Made by a program: the position numbers and the translations under genes. 64,000 nucleotides of DNA from Parabacteroides goldsteinii DSM 19448 = WAL 12034 (GTDB lineage Bacteria > Bacteroidota > Bacteroidia > Bacteroidales > Tannerellaceae). The stretch's first letter is position 1; each line of letters starts with the position of its first letter. The notes under the pieces were generated by a model. The model worked only from the letters and a program-made list of their open reading frames with translations, ran no database searches and was not told the DNA's origin. The stretch covers positions 2,503,373-2,567,372 of the forward strand of contig NZ_KQ033912.1 in NCBI RefSeq assembly GCF_000969835.1, written 5' to 3'. Positions 17,297 to 26,922 of this stretch are shown here, in pieces.

Positions 17297-18586
17297 ATGA
17301 GAAGAACATTCAATCTTCTGCTTCTCTCTTTTCTCTGTACCCTGGCTGCCTTTGCCGCGCCGGGCGAACTGAAGGAGAAGCTTGCCGCCCTGAAAGGGAT
17401 CACCAGTGTCGAACAACTGGAATCGGACGTTTATCCCGAAAAGTATCTTGTACGTATCACCCAGCTTGTCGACCCTAAGAATCCGGAGGCCGGCACTTTC
17501 ACGCAGCGCGTTGTTGTTGGCCATGTCGGTTTCGACCGTCCGACCGTTATTGTCACCGAAGGATATGGCGGCGCTTATGCCCTGAATCCCAAATACGAGG
17601 AGGAACTGACCAAGCTGCTGAATGCCAACCTGGTCTTTGTGGAGTATCGTTATTTCCTGGAATCCACACCCGAACCCTGTAACTGGGATTATCTGACTGC
17701 CGAAAATTCCGCTTACGACCTGCATAATGTCAACCAGACTTTCAAGCAGCTTTATACCGGCAAATGGATCAGCACCGGTATCAGCAAAGGTGGCCAGACG
17801 ACCATGCTTTACCGTGCCTTTTTCCCGGACGATGTGGATATCTCCGTCCCTTACGTCGGCCCGCTGTGCAAAGGCGTTGAAGACGGTCGCCACGAACCGT
17901 TCCTGCGTAAGGTCGGTACGAAACAGGAGCGCCGCAAGATAGAAGCGTTCCAAAAGGAGGTCTTGAAACGCAAAGAAGAGATTCTTCCTTTGTTGGAGGC
18001 TTTTTCCAAAGAAAAGAACCTGGAATACCGTATCCCGATGCCCGAAGTACTCGATTATTGCGTGCTGGAGTATCCCTTTGCCTTATGGCAGTGGGGAACG
18101 TCCGTATCTGTTATTCCTTCTCTCCATTCCGATACCCCGACGCTGTTCAAACACCTGATGGATATCAGCAGTCCTGACTATTTTGCGGAGAACCAACCGA
18201 ATATTTCTTTCTTTGTTCAGGCCGCTCGTGAACTGGGTTATTACGGATATGACACGAAGCCGTTCCGTAAATACCTGACTATCGACAGCAGTAAAGGTTA
18301 TCTGAACCGCATCATGTTGCCCAAAGAGCTGGTTGGCAAGGTCGAGTTCCGCCCTGCCCTTTATCATAAGATTTATGATTTTCTGAAGGACAATGATCCG
18401 AAGATGATCTTTATTTACGGTGAAATCGACCCGTGGAGTGCCGCCCATGCTCCGGTTTTCAAAGGAAAGAAGAATGAACAAGTCTACTTCCAGCCTCGCG
18501 GCAGCCATCGTGCCCGCATCGGTAATATGCCTGAAGATATGAAGGAAAAGATCTTGACGCAGCTGAATCAGTGGCTGGCGGAATAA
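17297..18586 (+). CDS. Secreted serine peptidase, S28/S37-type (alpha/beta hydrolase fold)
   Basis: A 429-residue protein with a signal peptide (cleavage after AFA, about residue 20). The nucleophile elbow is GISKGG with Ser163; the acid and His are placed near the C-terminus (GEIDPWSAAH and GSHRARIGN), as expected in clan SC. The overall pattern (FVEYRYFLESTPEP, the segment NWDYLTAENSAYDLH) fits the tripeptidyl-peptidase-like S37 family, often labelled S28 in Bacteroidetes. It probably releases peptides in the periplasm. It starts 3 bp after queG, so it is translationally coupled although functionally unrelated. Confidence 0.82.
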   Translation: MRRTFNLLLLSFLCTLAAFAAPGELKEKLAALKGITSVEQLESDVYPEKYLVRITQLVDPKNPEAGTFTQRVVVGHVGFDRPTVIVTEGYGGAYALNPKYEEELTKLLNANLVFVEYRYFLESTPEPCNWDYLTAENSAYDLHNVNQTFKQLYTGKWISTGISKGGQTTMLYRAFFPDDVDISVPYVGPLCKGVEDGRHEPFLRKVGTKQERRKIEAFQKEVLKRKEEILPLLEAFSKEKNLEYRIPMPEVLDYCVLEYPFALWQWGTSVSVIPSLHSDTPTLFKHLMDISSPDYFAENQPNISFFVQAARELGYYGYDTKPFRKYLTIDSSKGYLNRIMLPKELVGKVEFRPALYHKIYDFLKDNDPKMIFIYGEIDPWSAAHAPVFKGKKNEQVYFQPRGSHRARIGNMPEDMKEKILTQLNQWLAE

Positions 18587-18634
18587 CATAAATACTTTGT
18601 GTGTGTTTCCTATTGTAAAACTATTAATTAAGAA

Positions 18635-19351
18635 ATGATGAAAAAGAAGCTATTATTTCAACTTCTGTTTGTTGCGAATGTATTTTTCGCAACATCTTGT
18701 TCCGATGATGATTCAGTAGAATTGGAGGATGTCACCACATTGAATATGCTCAATGAGGATAACGGAAAAACGTATCTGGGCAATTCGGACATTTATATCA
18801 CGGATGAAAACAATTTCAGTGGCTCGTCGTGCCTGCTTGTGGAACTCGGTGGTGCAAACGGGATTGGAAAGGTTGTTCCTCCCAGGGTCGGAGACGGACT
18901 CGTGCGGAAGGCGGCCGTGTTACCGGGATGCCTTTATCAGGCCTTCAATCGCAATTCGATACTCGAATTTCCTTCCGGAAAACCTGCGATTGCTCTCGAA
19001 GCCTCTTATTACCAGTTTTATGTTGAATCTGAAATCGTGAAGGATATAGCGAATACGGGAACGGCAGTCAATGTGGGAGCCGTAGTTAAATATGCCCCCG
19101 TCTATCCCGATCCGCAAGGCTTGCCGGAATACGGCAGCGTGATCGGTGAGGTGAGTAACAGCGGTGATGTGGTGGAAATGGATTTTCCGAAAGATGTCGA
19201 GTTCTTATACTCAACATCCAATGGATTCGAGATAACGACCGATGGTGGTAAATTGACTGTTACCTATTATTATTGGACCGATTCGAAAGAATACTCCATC
19301 TATGTGCGCCGCGGTAGTATCTTTACGGAAGTCATCATTCAGGTAGTATAA
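18635..19351 (+). CDS. Lipoprotein, DUF5036-like
   Basis: A 238-residue lipoprotein: hydrophobic N-terminus, lipobox ATSC (Cys22), then SDDDS, the acidic patch typical of surface export in Bacteroidetes. The body is beta-rich without catalytic motifs. The opening and general composition remind me of DUF5036 proteins, but I hold this family name loosely. It lies 48 bp after the serine peptidase gene and converges with the yqaA gene. Confidence 0.65.
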   Translation: MMKKKLLFQLLFVANVFFATSCSDDDSVELEDVTTLNMLNEDNGKTYLGNSDIYITDENNFSGSSCLLVELGGANGIGKVVPPRVGDGLVRKAAVLPGCLYQAFNRNSILEFPSGKPAIALEASYYQFYVESEIVKDIANTGTAVNVGAVVKYAPVYPDPQGLPEYGSVIGEVSNSGDVVEMDFPKDVEFLYSTSNGFEITTDGGKLTVTYYYWTDSKEYSIYVRRGSIFTEVIIQVV

Positions 19352-19366
19352 TAAGGGAAAGAAAGT

Positions 19367-19816
19367 TTAAAACATTCCCTGTACCTTATAAACAAACTCC
19401 ATCCATACCCAATAGCGGATGGCTTTGCCCAGGAACATGGAGATGGCGACGATCCAGACGTTGGCGCGCAGGAAACCGAGCGCTACCGCGATAAAGTCGC
19501 CGATGCCGGGGAGGAAGACGAAGAAACCCATCCAGGAGCCTTTACCGGCAATCCAGTCCTGTACCTTTTGCAGCTTTTTGGCATCCAGTTTGAGGTATTT
19601 CTCGATCCATTCCACTTTTCCCAGCATGCCGAGCCAGTAACAACTCATGCCGCCCAGGAAGTTGCCCAGTGTGGCGGCGACCATGCAGGGCCAGTAGGCA
19701 GAACCAGCCAGTAAAACACCGGTCAGGACGACTTCGCTGCTGAAAGGCAGGATCGTCGCTGCGAGGAAAGAGGCGATGAACACCCCGATATATCCGTATT
19801 CTATAAGAAATTCCAT
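19367..19816 (-). CDS. YqaA-type small DedA/VTT family membrane protein
   Basis: A 149-residue protein with four or five membrane segments. It has the VTT-domain pattern (GYIGVFIASFLAATILPFSSE near the N-terminus, and GFFVFLPGIGDFIAVALGFLR in the middle) of short DedA relatives called YqaA. DedA proteins are half-transporters tied to lipid carrier flipping and membrane homeostasis. The start overlaps the end of the upstream membrane protein gene by 16 bp, so both are in the purD transcript. Confidence 0.85.
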   Translation of the reverse strand: MEFLIEYGYIGVFIASFLAATILPFSSEVVLTGVLLAGSAYWPCMVAATLGNFLGGMSCYWLGMLGKVEWIEKYLKLDAKKLQKVQDWIAGKGSWMGFFVFLPGIGDFIAVALGFLRANVWIVAISMFLGKAIRYWVWMEFVYKVQGMF

Positions 19817-20811
19817 AGGCGTAGAAACAAGAGAGCGATAAATAGAACAATGGTGGAATAGAAGGTCCAGAAAACTATCTTACCCCGCATGACGGTGAAG
19901 AAATGGGCGATCAGTATGGCGGAAGGGATACAGGCTGTCTCCAGAAACTCTTCCGATGCCTGCTCGTACAGGAAATAGAGCGCAAAGGCCCACACCGACA
20001 TACAGATCAGGAAGGACAGGAACTGGCGTGTACGCAGCACATCTTCGTATTCGTGCGTGATGATGTTGATAGCGGATACAGCCGTCAGTATGGCAATGGC
20101 GATGATGCCGACCCAATCAAGCATCCCGATACCGGCAGCGGCCAGGATGCGTATCTTGAACAGCGTGGCGAACGGAATCGTGAACGGCGTGAAGTCGCGG
20201 AACCAGATACACCAGCCCAGCAGGAACCAGTAGACGGTACCTACACCGAGCAGGGAGGCTAGAAAGGTACGGATACTCAAGCTCCTGAAGTTATACATCC
20301 CTATCCAGAACAGAGGAATGAACCAGAGGATATGTACCCATAGCAGGCTTCCGATCCCGATCAGCAGAGAGGCATTGTAGGCTTTGCTCTTGGCACCGGG
20401 GTCGTGGTAAGAGGTGAATAGCTGATAAATGGCCAGAATCAGGCAGAATACGCCGACTGAGGTGGATTTCAGCGGCAGGAAATCCGGGTTGGTACTGATG
20501 AACAGTACATAAAACAGGAAAGGCAACAACGTCTTCTCGCGGATCAGCACCAGGACATAGTTGGCACGGTGGAGCAGGAAGGCGCCCCCGAACATCAGCA
20601 GCATGCCGATGGCATAGGTGAAAGCCTTGCCGGGCAATACCTGGCAGATGGCATTCCACAGGGGCGGTGCCGTCACTTCTCCATACACCGGATAGCCGAC
20701 CGAGTTCAGGTAACTCACGATCCAGCAGGCGACACAGGCCATCAGGGTACAGGCAAAAGTTGCCGGTCCCGAAATGGTGTGTCTGCGAGAATAGCTGTAT
20801 GTATTGTTCAT
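19801..20811 (-). CDS. Multi-pass inner membrane protein of unknown function
   Basis: A 336-residue protein with about nine or ten predicted membrane helices. I see no catalytic motif, although it ends in a short basic loop. Its start codon directly follows the purD stop (no gap), and its end overlaps yqaA by 16 bp, so the three are translationally coupled. I do not recognise a named family; genes of this kind commonly sit next to purD in Bacteroidales (recollection, not tested). Confidence 0.75.
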   Translation of the reverse strand: MNNTYSYSRRHTISGPATFACTLMACVACWIVSYLNSVGYPVYGEVTAPPLWNAICQVLPGKAFTYAIGMLLMFGGAFLLHRANYVLVLIREKTLLPFLFYVLFISTNPDFLPLKSTSVGVFCLILAIYQLFTSYHDPGAKSKAYNASLLIGIGSLLWVHILWFIPLFWIGMYNFRSLSIRTFLASLLGVGTVYWFLLGWCIWFRDFTPFTIPFATLFKIRILAAAGIGMLDWVGIIAIAILTAVSAINIITHEYEDVLRTRQFLSFLICMSVWAFALYFLYEQASEEFLETACIPSAILIAHFFTVMRGKIVFWTFYSTIVLFIALLFLRLWNFL

Positions 20812-22080
20812 TTACAAATCGAACCCGATGTCGCTTCGGAAATATTTCTTGTCGAACATGATGGTCTTTGCTCCGGCGAATGATTTGGCCAGGGCTTCTT
20901 CCTTATTGGCTCCGTAAGAGCTGACAGCGATGACACGTCCGCCGTTGGTCATGATCCGGTCGCTGGCGGAGACGGTGCCGGCGTGGAAGATGATGTTGTC
21001 GGAGGTGATGTCGTTCAGTCCGTAGATCAGTTTGCCTTTTTCGTAGGCTTCGGGATAACCGCCGCTTACCAGCATGACCGTAACGGCTGCACGCGGGTCT
21101 ATTGTCAGGGTACGCTTGTCGAGGTTGCCTTCGGCCACGCCTTCCAGCAGGTCTACCAGGTCGCTCTGGATGCGGAGCATGACTACTTCCGTTTCCGGGT
21201 CGCCCATACGGCAGTTGTATTCGATCACCTTGGGATCGTTCTCATTGATAAGGCCCAGGAAGATGAAGCCTTTATAGTCGATACCTTCCGCTTTCAGACC
21301 TTCGATGGTCGGACGGATGATCTGTGTTTCCACTTTGGCCATATACCCCTCGTCGGCAAATGGAACAGGGGAAACGGCACCCATACCGCCGGTGTTCAGG
21401 CCGGTATTGCCTTCGCCGATCCGTTTGTAGTCTTTGGCTACGGGGAGTACTTTGTAGTTCGTGCCGTCGGTCATGACGAATACCGAACATTCGATACCTG
21501 TGAGGAACTCTTCGATAACCACTGTCTTGCTGGCATCGCCGAACATACCGTTCAGCATGTCACCCAGTTCTTTTTTCGCTTCTTCCAGCGTTTCGAGGAT
21601 GAGTACGCCTTTTCCGGCAGCCAGTCCGTCGGCTTTCAGCACGTAAGGGGCAGGCAGCGATTCGAGGAAGGCGTATCCTTCGGCGATATTTTCGGCTGTG
21701 ATGCTCTTGTAACGGGCGGTCGGTATGTTATGGCGCATCATGAATGCTTTGGCAAAGTCTTTGCTGCCTTCCAGCTGCGCTCCGGCTTTGGACGGACCGA
21801 TCACGGGGATGCCGGCCAGCGAGGCGTCGTTTTTGAAGAAGTCGTAAACACCTTTTACCAGCGGATCTTCCGGACCGACAACAACCATGTTCACATCGTT
21901 AGCCAGTACAAAATCTTTGATGGCGGCGAAATCGTCCGCCTTGATATATGCATTGGTTCCCACCTGTGCAGTACCTGCGTTGCCGGGGGCAATGAATAAC
22001 TTATCCACTTTCGGACTTTGGGAAATCTTCCAGGCTATTGCATGTTCGCGGCCGCCGGAGCCTAATAATAGAATGTTCAT
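20812..22080 (-). CDS. purD: Phosphoribosylamine-glycine ligase
   Basis: A 422-residue cytoplasmic ATP-grasp enzyme joining glycine to 5-phosphoribosylamine, the second step of purine synthesis. It opens with [18 protein letters not shown], the PurD phosphate-binding signature, and carries [11 protein letters not shown] (ATP-grasp), [10 protein letters not shown] and the Mg-binding [12 protein letters not shown]. The length is normal. The next upstream gene (DPP-IV-like) ends 60 bp away, and that gap holds a 36-bp palindrome (22109-22144). Confidence 0.97.
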   Translation of the reverse strand: MNILLLGSGGREHAIAWKISQSPKVDKLFIAPGNAGTAQVGTNAYIKADDFAAIKDFVLANDVNMVVVGPEDPLVKGVYDFFKNDASLAGIPVIGPSKAGAQLEGSKDFAKAFMMRHNIPTARYKSITAENIAEGYAFLESLPAPYVLKADGLAAGKGVLILETLEEAKKELGDMLNGMFGDASKTVVIEEFLTGIECSVFVMTDGTNYKVLPVAKDYKRIGEGNTGLNTGGMGAVSPVPFADEGYMAKVETQIIRPTIEGLKAEGIDYKGFIFLGLINENDPKVIEYNCRMGDPETEVVMLRIQSDLVDLLEGVAEGNLDKRTLTIDPRAAVTVMLVSGGYPEAYEKGKLIYGLNDITSDNIIFHAGTVSASDRIMTNGGRVIAVSSYGANKEEALAKSFAGAKTIMFDKKYFRSDIGFDL

Positions 22081-22108
22081 ATCGTTATGTTTATTATATT
22101 ATCTGATG

Positions 22109-22144
22109 GTAACTGTTTCCCCTCTCAAGAGGGGAAACAGTTAC
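22109..22144. repeat. 36-bp near-perfect palindrome, short form of a dispersed element
   Basis: Arms of 17 nt (GTAACTGTTTCCCCTCT and its complement) around a 2-nt centre span 22109-22144, overlapping the stop codon of the DPP-IV-like gene. Its ends match those of the 105-bp element at 53664-53768, so it looks like an internally deleted copy. It may also form a strong RNA hairpin between the peptidase gene and purD. Confidence 0.85.
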
Positions 22145-24357
22145 TCTTTGTTCGTATTCTTCAAGTAGTCATCGAAATACCGTGTTATCTTCTCGTAGAG
22201 ATGCGGGCGGTCTTTGCCTGTCACGTTGTGCTCGTGGCGGGGGTAGACGAAATAATCGGGATAGGTATCTGCATCCACGCAGGCTTTCAGGAAGCCCAGG
22301 CTATGTTGCCATACTACTACCGGGTCGATGTCGCCGTGTATCTGGAGGAGATGGCCTTTCAGGTTGCCTGCCTTCAGCTTCAGGTTGGCGTTCTTATACC
22401 CTTCCGGATTATCTTGCGGACGGTCCATATAACGCTCTCCATACATGATCTCGTAGTTGCTCCAGTCGATCACCGGACCGCCGGCAACACCGACTTTGAA
22501 AACATCGGGATGCGTCAGGATCAGGTTGGTCGTCATGAAGCCGCCGTAGCTCCATCCGTGCACACCGATACGGTCGGCATCCACGTAAGGAAGCGATTTC
22601 AGGTATTCCACGCCTTTCATCTGGTCGGCCATCTCGTTGACACCCAGGTTGCGGTGGATCACGCTTTCGAAAGCGAATCCCCGGTTAGATGTGCCGCGGT
22701 TGTCGACCGTGAAAACCACATAGCCGCGTTGTGCCATATAGATATCCCAGCCTCTTACGCCGTTCTGCCAGCCGCCCGTTACCAGTTGTGAGTGGGGGCC
22801 ACCGTAGACGTAGACGATGGTCGGGTATTTCTTGTTCTCATCCAGTCCGACAGGTTTGACCAGGCGGAAATGCAGGTCGGTTGTACCGTCGGCAGATTTT
22901 ATGGTACCAGCTTCTATTTCCGGCAGTGTGTAGCCTTTGTATGGGTCCCGGGCGGTCAGGAGGTTTTTGATCTCCTTGCCGTCTTTGGTCCGGATCAGGT
23001 TGATGATGCGCGGGATTTTCGGAGCGTCGTAACTGTCGATCGCATATTTGCCGGAGGCGCTGACCGAAAGGTTATGTACACTTTCCAGGGCGGCATTCGG
23101 TGTCAGCAGGGATGTCTCCCCCTTCTTCAGATTCAGCTTCCAGCCGTTTACATTCATCGGAGTGCCGTAATTGAACGAACTCCGTATGTGCGGTTGGGTG
23201 GAAGTGATAAACAGGTTCTCGCCTTTGGCATCGAAACCGATTACCTGGGTGACTACCCATTCTCCCTGTGTCAGTTGCTTTAGTTGTTTGCCGGTGGTGT
23301 CATACAGATACAGGTGGTTGTATCCGTCTTTCTGGCTTTGCCAGATGAATTTGCCGGGATCGTTCGGGAGGAAGAGTACCGAATATTGCGGTTCAACGTA
23401 ATGTTCGTTCGTTTCTGTGAAAAGGACGGCTTCTTTCTTGCCGGTCAGGGCAGAATAGCGAACCAGGTTCATCTCATTCTGTTCGCGGTTCAGTTCGGCA
23501 ATATAGATACTCTTTTCATCCGGGCTCCAGGCGATGTTGGTAAGGAACTTTTCTTTCGGGGTTCCGGTTTCCAGCCAGACGGTTTCGCCTGTCGAGAGGT
23601 TGTACACACCGACTGTTACCTCATGGCTCTTCATGCCGGCCATCGGATATTTAACCGGTTCGGCTTTTGCCTGGCGGGCGTCGATATTGACGATAGGATA
23701 GTCTGTGACCATGCTCTCGTCCATCCGGTAGAAAGCCAGGGCGGAACCTGCCGGTGACCAGAACAGTCCTTTGCTGATGCCGAATTCACGTTGATGGACT
23801 GCCTGTCCGCAGACGATTCCATCTTTTGTTTCACGTGTAACAATACTCGTCTGATTCTCCGGTGAAAGAATCTGTATGTTGTTCCCCACCGTGAATGCCA
23901 GGCAGTTATTGGCCGGACAGAAGTTATAGTTCGATCCTTTGCTGTCCAGCTGATAATTGCCAATTATCTTGTTTTCGGCAAAATTGTAATGCAGGCGGTG
24001 GCCTTTACTGGTAAAAGCCAGTACCGGCTGGTCCTTATAGGGAACCGAAAATCCGGGCAGGCTGCCTACCGTCGGAAGTCCGGCTGCCGAAAGCGCCTCA
24101 TTGAGTCGGCTGCGTGTAAAGGCAACCTGCTCTTTCTTTTCGGGTACGCCGCATATCATACTGTCTCCTTTGACATACAGGTAAGTGTCCCCACACCATT
24201 GTAGCTGTTTGAGACTGGCCGGGACGAACTTATTGTGTGTCTTCCCTCCCGGAAGCAGGTCGTGTAATGTGAGTTGTTTGTCCTGTGCCATCAGCGTCAT
24301 GGATGTAGATAAAGCGAACACGCAAAGAACCAGGAAGTGTTTAATCTTCAAAGTCAT
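22141..24357 (-). CDS. S9 family peptidase, dipeptidyl peptidase IV-like, exported
   Basis: The 738-residue protein from ATG 24357 (the frame stays open further upstream inside the methyltransferase gene, but those residues are not a signal peptide). It has a signal peptide cleaved near LMAQ (about residue 21). The N-terminal beta-propeller (DPPIV_N, about 90-460) and C-terminal alpha/beta hydrolase are complete. The catalytic Ser lies in GWSYGGFM, the Asp in HGDIDPVV and the His in RHEHNVTG. The family removes dipeptides after Pro or Ala; the site is periplasmic. The start overlaps the methyltransferase gene by 17 bp. Confidence 0.93.
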   Translation of the reverse strand: MTLKIKHFLVLCVFALSTSMTLMAQDKQLTLHDLLPGGKTHNKFVPASLKQLQWCGDTYLYVKGDSMICGVPEKKEQVAFTRSRLNEALSAAGLPTVGSLPGFSVPYKDQPVLAFTSKGHRLHYNFAENKIIGNYQLDSKGSNYNFCPANNCLAFTVGNNIQILSPENQTSIVTRETKDGIVCGQAVHQREFGISKGLFWSPAGSALAFYRMDESMVTDYPIVNIDARQAKAEPVKYPMAGMKSHEVTVGVYNLSTGETVWLETGTPKEKFLTNIAWSPDEKSIYIAELNREQNEMNLVRYSALTGKKEAVLFTETNEHYVEPQYSVLFLPNDPGKFIWQSQKDGYNHLYLYDTTGKQLKQLTQGEWVVTQVIGFDAKGENLFITSTQPHIRSSFNYGTPMNVNGWKLNLKKGETSLLTPNAALESVHNLSVSASGKYAIDSYDAPKIPRIINLIRTKDGKEIKNLLTARDPYKGYTLPEIEAGTIKSADGTTDLHFRLVKPVGLDENKKYPTIVYVYGGPHSQLVTGGWQNGVRGWDIYMAQRGYVVFTVDNRGTSNRGFAFESVIHRNLGVNEMADQMKGVEYLKSLPYVDADRIGVHGWSYGGFMTTNLILTHPDVFKVGVAGGPVIDWSNYEIMYGERYMDRPQDNPEGYKNANLKLKAGNLKGHLLQIHGDIDPVVVWQHSLGFLKACVDADTYPDYFVYPRHEHNVTGKDRPHLYEKITRYFDDYLKNTNKE

Positions 24358-25939
24358 CGTTGTCTTCTCTTCTGAATGGTTTCTTGAATGGACGGCCTTC
24401 TCCGCGTTTTCTGTCTCCGAAGTTCTTTCTGTTTTTAGAGAACCTGTCGTCTTCGTCTTTGTAACGCATTTTGACGGGGCGTTTTTCACCGGCTTTGTGC
24501 AAAATCGGACGAACCGGGCGTTCACCACGTTCGCCTCCGAACTGTTTGCGGGCAGGACGGCCGTCACCGCGTTCTTCACCGAAGAAACGTTTTCCCGGTG
24601 CTGCGGATGTACGTTCGTTTTCGTCTTCACTGTGAGCAGCGGCGAAACGACGGTCGGGGCGGTCCATGCGGTCGGTCTTGAAGTTCGGGCGACCTGCAGG
24701 ACGGGTGTCATATCTTTTTTCAGGGAACGAGGGCCTTGGGCGTGAGGCGGAATCTTCCGTTCTTTCCGCGCCTTCCTCGTTCAATGCTTTCTTATAGTCT
24801 TTGTTCTTTCCTTCAAATATTTCGTAACAACGGTATTCGCAGTCGAGCGAGCCGTTGATCAGCTTCATCCGTTCGCTGGGACGCAGGCCGATCTTGTCGA
24901 AACATTCGTCTTTGTAGCTGAGTATCCATACTTTATATCCGGTAAACACATGTTTGACGCGTTCGCCGATCATATTATAAAGTCCCAGCAGGTCGCGGGA
25001 GGAGATACGTTCGCCATAAGGCGGGTTGGTTACCAGGATACCCGGTTGCGGTGCTTCCGTATATTGCTGGAAAGGCATCGTTTTCAGTTCGACGTATTTG
25101 GCCAGGCCTGCGCTACGGATATTCTTCTGGGCGATCTCGATAGCGGCCGGGTTGATATCCGAACCGTAGCATTTGAAAGTGAATTCGCGTTCCTGGCTTT
25201 CGTCGTTATAGATGCGGTCGAACAGTTCCTGGTCGAAGTCGATCCATTTCTCGAAAGCGAATTCCTTGCGGTGGATACCCGGGGCGATGTTCAGGGCGAT
25301 CATAGCCGCTTCGATCAGCAGCGTACCGGAACCGCACATCGGGTCGACGAAATTGGATTCGCCTTTCCAGCCTGTCTTCAGGATCATACCGGCAGCCAGC
25401 ACTTCGTTCAGCGGTGCTTCGGTCTGTTCCACGCGGTATCCGCGTTTGTGAAGGCTCTCGCCCGAACTGTCGATAGACAAGGTACAGTCGTTGTGCGAGA
25501 TATGTATATTGATGTATAAGTCGGGATTGTTCACACGTACGGAAGGACGTTTGTTGTGCTTCTCCATAAAGTAGTCAACGATCGCATCTTTTGTACGGTA
25601 AGCCACGAATTTAGAGTGATTGAAATCTTCTGAATAGATCACGGAGTCGATCGCGAACGTCTTGTCCAGTGACATATAGTTTTCCCATACGACCTTTTTC
25701 ACTTCCTTATAAACCGTATCGGCATCTTTTGCCTTGAAATGATAGATCGGTTTCAGGATGCGTAAGGCGGTGCGGCAACAGAAGTTGGCTCTGTAAAGCA
25801 CTTCTTTATCTCCTGTGAAGGATACCATCCGGCGGCCAATTTCTATATCGTTGGCGCCTATAGCTAATAACTCACCGGCCAGTATTTCTTCTAACCCGTA
25901 CAGGGTTTTGGCCACCATTTCAAATGTCTCGTTATTCAT
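24341..25939 (-). CDS. THUMP-domain class I rRNA (guanine-N2) methyltransferase with basic disordered tail
   Basis: A 532-residue protein. Residues 1-170 hold ferredoxin-like and THUMP RNA-binding domains. The methyltransferase domain has the SAM site DPMCGSGTLLIEAA (about 200-213), SDINPAAIEIA (about 264), and the catalytic NPPYGER (about 310) of N2-guanine enzymes such as RlmL. From about residue 385 to the end, some 145 residues are low-complexity and rich in Arg, Gly, Glu and Asp (KRFFGEERGDGRPARKQF is one piece), a tail absent from E. coli RlmL that may bind RNA. The gene is placed 25 bp after the serine acetyltransferase and overlaps the DPP-IV-like gene. Confidence 0.9.
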   Translation of the reverse strand: MNNETFEMVAKTLYGLEEILAGELLAIGANDIEIGRRMVSFTGDKEVLYRANFCCRTALRILKPIYHFKAKDADTVYKEVKKVVWENYMSLDKTFAIDSVIYSEDFNHSKFVAYRTKDAIVDYFMEKHNKRPSVRVNNPDLYINIHISHNDCTLSIDSSGESLHKRGYRVEQTEAPLNEVLAAGMILKTGWKGESNFVDPMCGSGTLLIEAAMIALNIAPGIHRKEFAFEKWIDFDQELFDRIYNDESQEREFTFKCYGSDINPAAIEIAQKNIRSAGLAKYVELKTMPFQQYTEAPQPGILVTNPPYGERISSRDLLGLYNMIGERVKHVFTGYKVWILSYKDECFDKIGLRPSERMKLINGSLDCEYRCYEIFEGKNKDYKKALNEEGAERTEDSASRPRPSFPEKRYDTRPAGRPNFKTDRMDRPDRRFAAAHSEDENERTSAAPGKRFFGEERGDGRPARKQFGGERGERPVRPILHKAGEKRPVKMRYKDEDDRFSKNRKNFGDRKRGEGRPFKKPFRREDNDDFED

Positions 25940-25964
25940 TTGCGTGCGTTGTAAGAAAAGATAT

Positions 25965-26864
25965 TTATTTAGTTACTTTATTTTGTGTAATGACAGCACC
26001 GGGGGGAACATCTCCGGTGATCCAGACGTTGCCACATATCGTGGCACCTTTGCCGATCCGTATTTTCCCCAATAGCGTCGCGTTGGAGTAGACGGTCACA
26101 TTGTCTTCCAGGATGGGATGGCGGGGGACACCGCGGATCGCGTTCCCGTTCTCATCGGGCGGCAGCTTTTCTCCGGCAAGGCTGACACCCTGGAAGATGC
26201 GTACGTTATTCCCGATCACACTGGTTTCGCCGATCACGGTACCCGTACCGTGGTCGATAGAGAAATAATGTCCTATCTGAGCTCCCGGATGAATGTCGAT
26301 ACCGGTTTCGGAATGAGCCATTTCGGTGATCATCCGGGGTATAAAAGGAACGCCCAGCTTATAAAGCTGGTGCGCTATACGATAATTGCCTATTGCCCGG
26401 AAGCCCGGGTAACAGAAGATAACTTCATTGATGTTTTGTGCTGCCGGATCGCCGTTGTAGGCGGCTTCGGCATCGGTGGCAAGCAGACAGCGCATTTCCG
26501 GCAGTGTGGAAATGAATGCTTCGGAAAGTTTTTTTGCCTGGCTGAGGATCTGCTCTTCCGCGCAGGAAGTACAGCTGGTGTCGGCCAGGCAAAGGCCCGC
26601 ATAGATTTGACGGCTGAGCAGCTCGTGCAACTTTTCAATATTGACCCCGGTATGGAAACGGATCGTCTGTGTACTGATCCGCGCATTCCCGTAATAGCCT
26701 GGAAACAGGATTGCACGACACAAGTCAATGATCTCCTCCAGTACTTCACCTGAAGGCAATGCCTCTTCATCGCGGTAGGCATGAAACAGTTGTTTGTATG
26801 AACATTCGTCCGACAGCTTTTCTACTGTTTCATTCAATACCTTGCTATGCTTTTGCAATCCCAT
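25965..26864 (-). CDS. Serine O-acetyltransferase
   Basis: A 299-residue enzyme that makes O-acetylserine for cysteine synthesis from serine and acetyl-CoA. An N-terminal helical domain (about 1-175) precedes a left-handed beta-helix with hexapeptide repeats. The active-site segments GIDIHPGAQIG and DHGTGTVIGET (catalytic His and Asp) and GVPRHPILEDNV are intact. The length matches the long, Bacteroidetes/plant-like EpsC form. A minus-strand TACTTTTG box (26888-26895) suggests the operon promoter, just upstream. The order on the minus strand is this gene, methyltransferase, peptidase, purD. Confidence 0.93.
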   Translation of the reverse strand: MGLQKHSKVLNETVEKLSDECSYKQLFHAYRDEEALPSGEVLEEIIDLCRAILFPGYYGNARISTQTIRFHTGVNIEKLHELLSRQIYAGLCLADTSCTSCAEEQILSQAKKLSEAFISTLPEMRCLLATDAEAAYNGDPAAQNINEVIFCYPGFRAIGNYRIAHQLYKLGVPFIPRMITEMAHSETGIDIHPGAQIGHYFSIDHGTGTVIGETSVIGNNVRIFQGVSLAGEKLPPDENGNAIRGVPRHPILEDNVTVYSNATLLGKIRIGKGATICGNVWITGDVPPGAVITQNKVTK

Positions 26865-26922
26865 TATTTTGAAAGTCTTATTTTGGGCAAAAGTACATTA
26901 AATATCTGATATATGTGTACTT

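Noticed and set aside
16316..17953. Minus-strand 545-codon open frame across queG and the serine peptidase gene
   Set aside because: It lies wholly opposite two well-supported genes, has no family pattern and arises from their codon bias.
24358..24711. N-terminal extension of the DPP-IV-like gene by 118 codons
   Set aside because: The extension lies inside the methyltransferase tail, shows no signal peptide, and the Met at 24357 begins a proper one.
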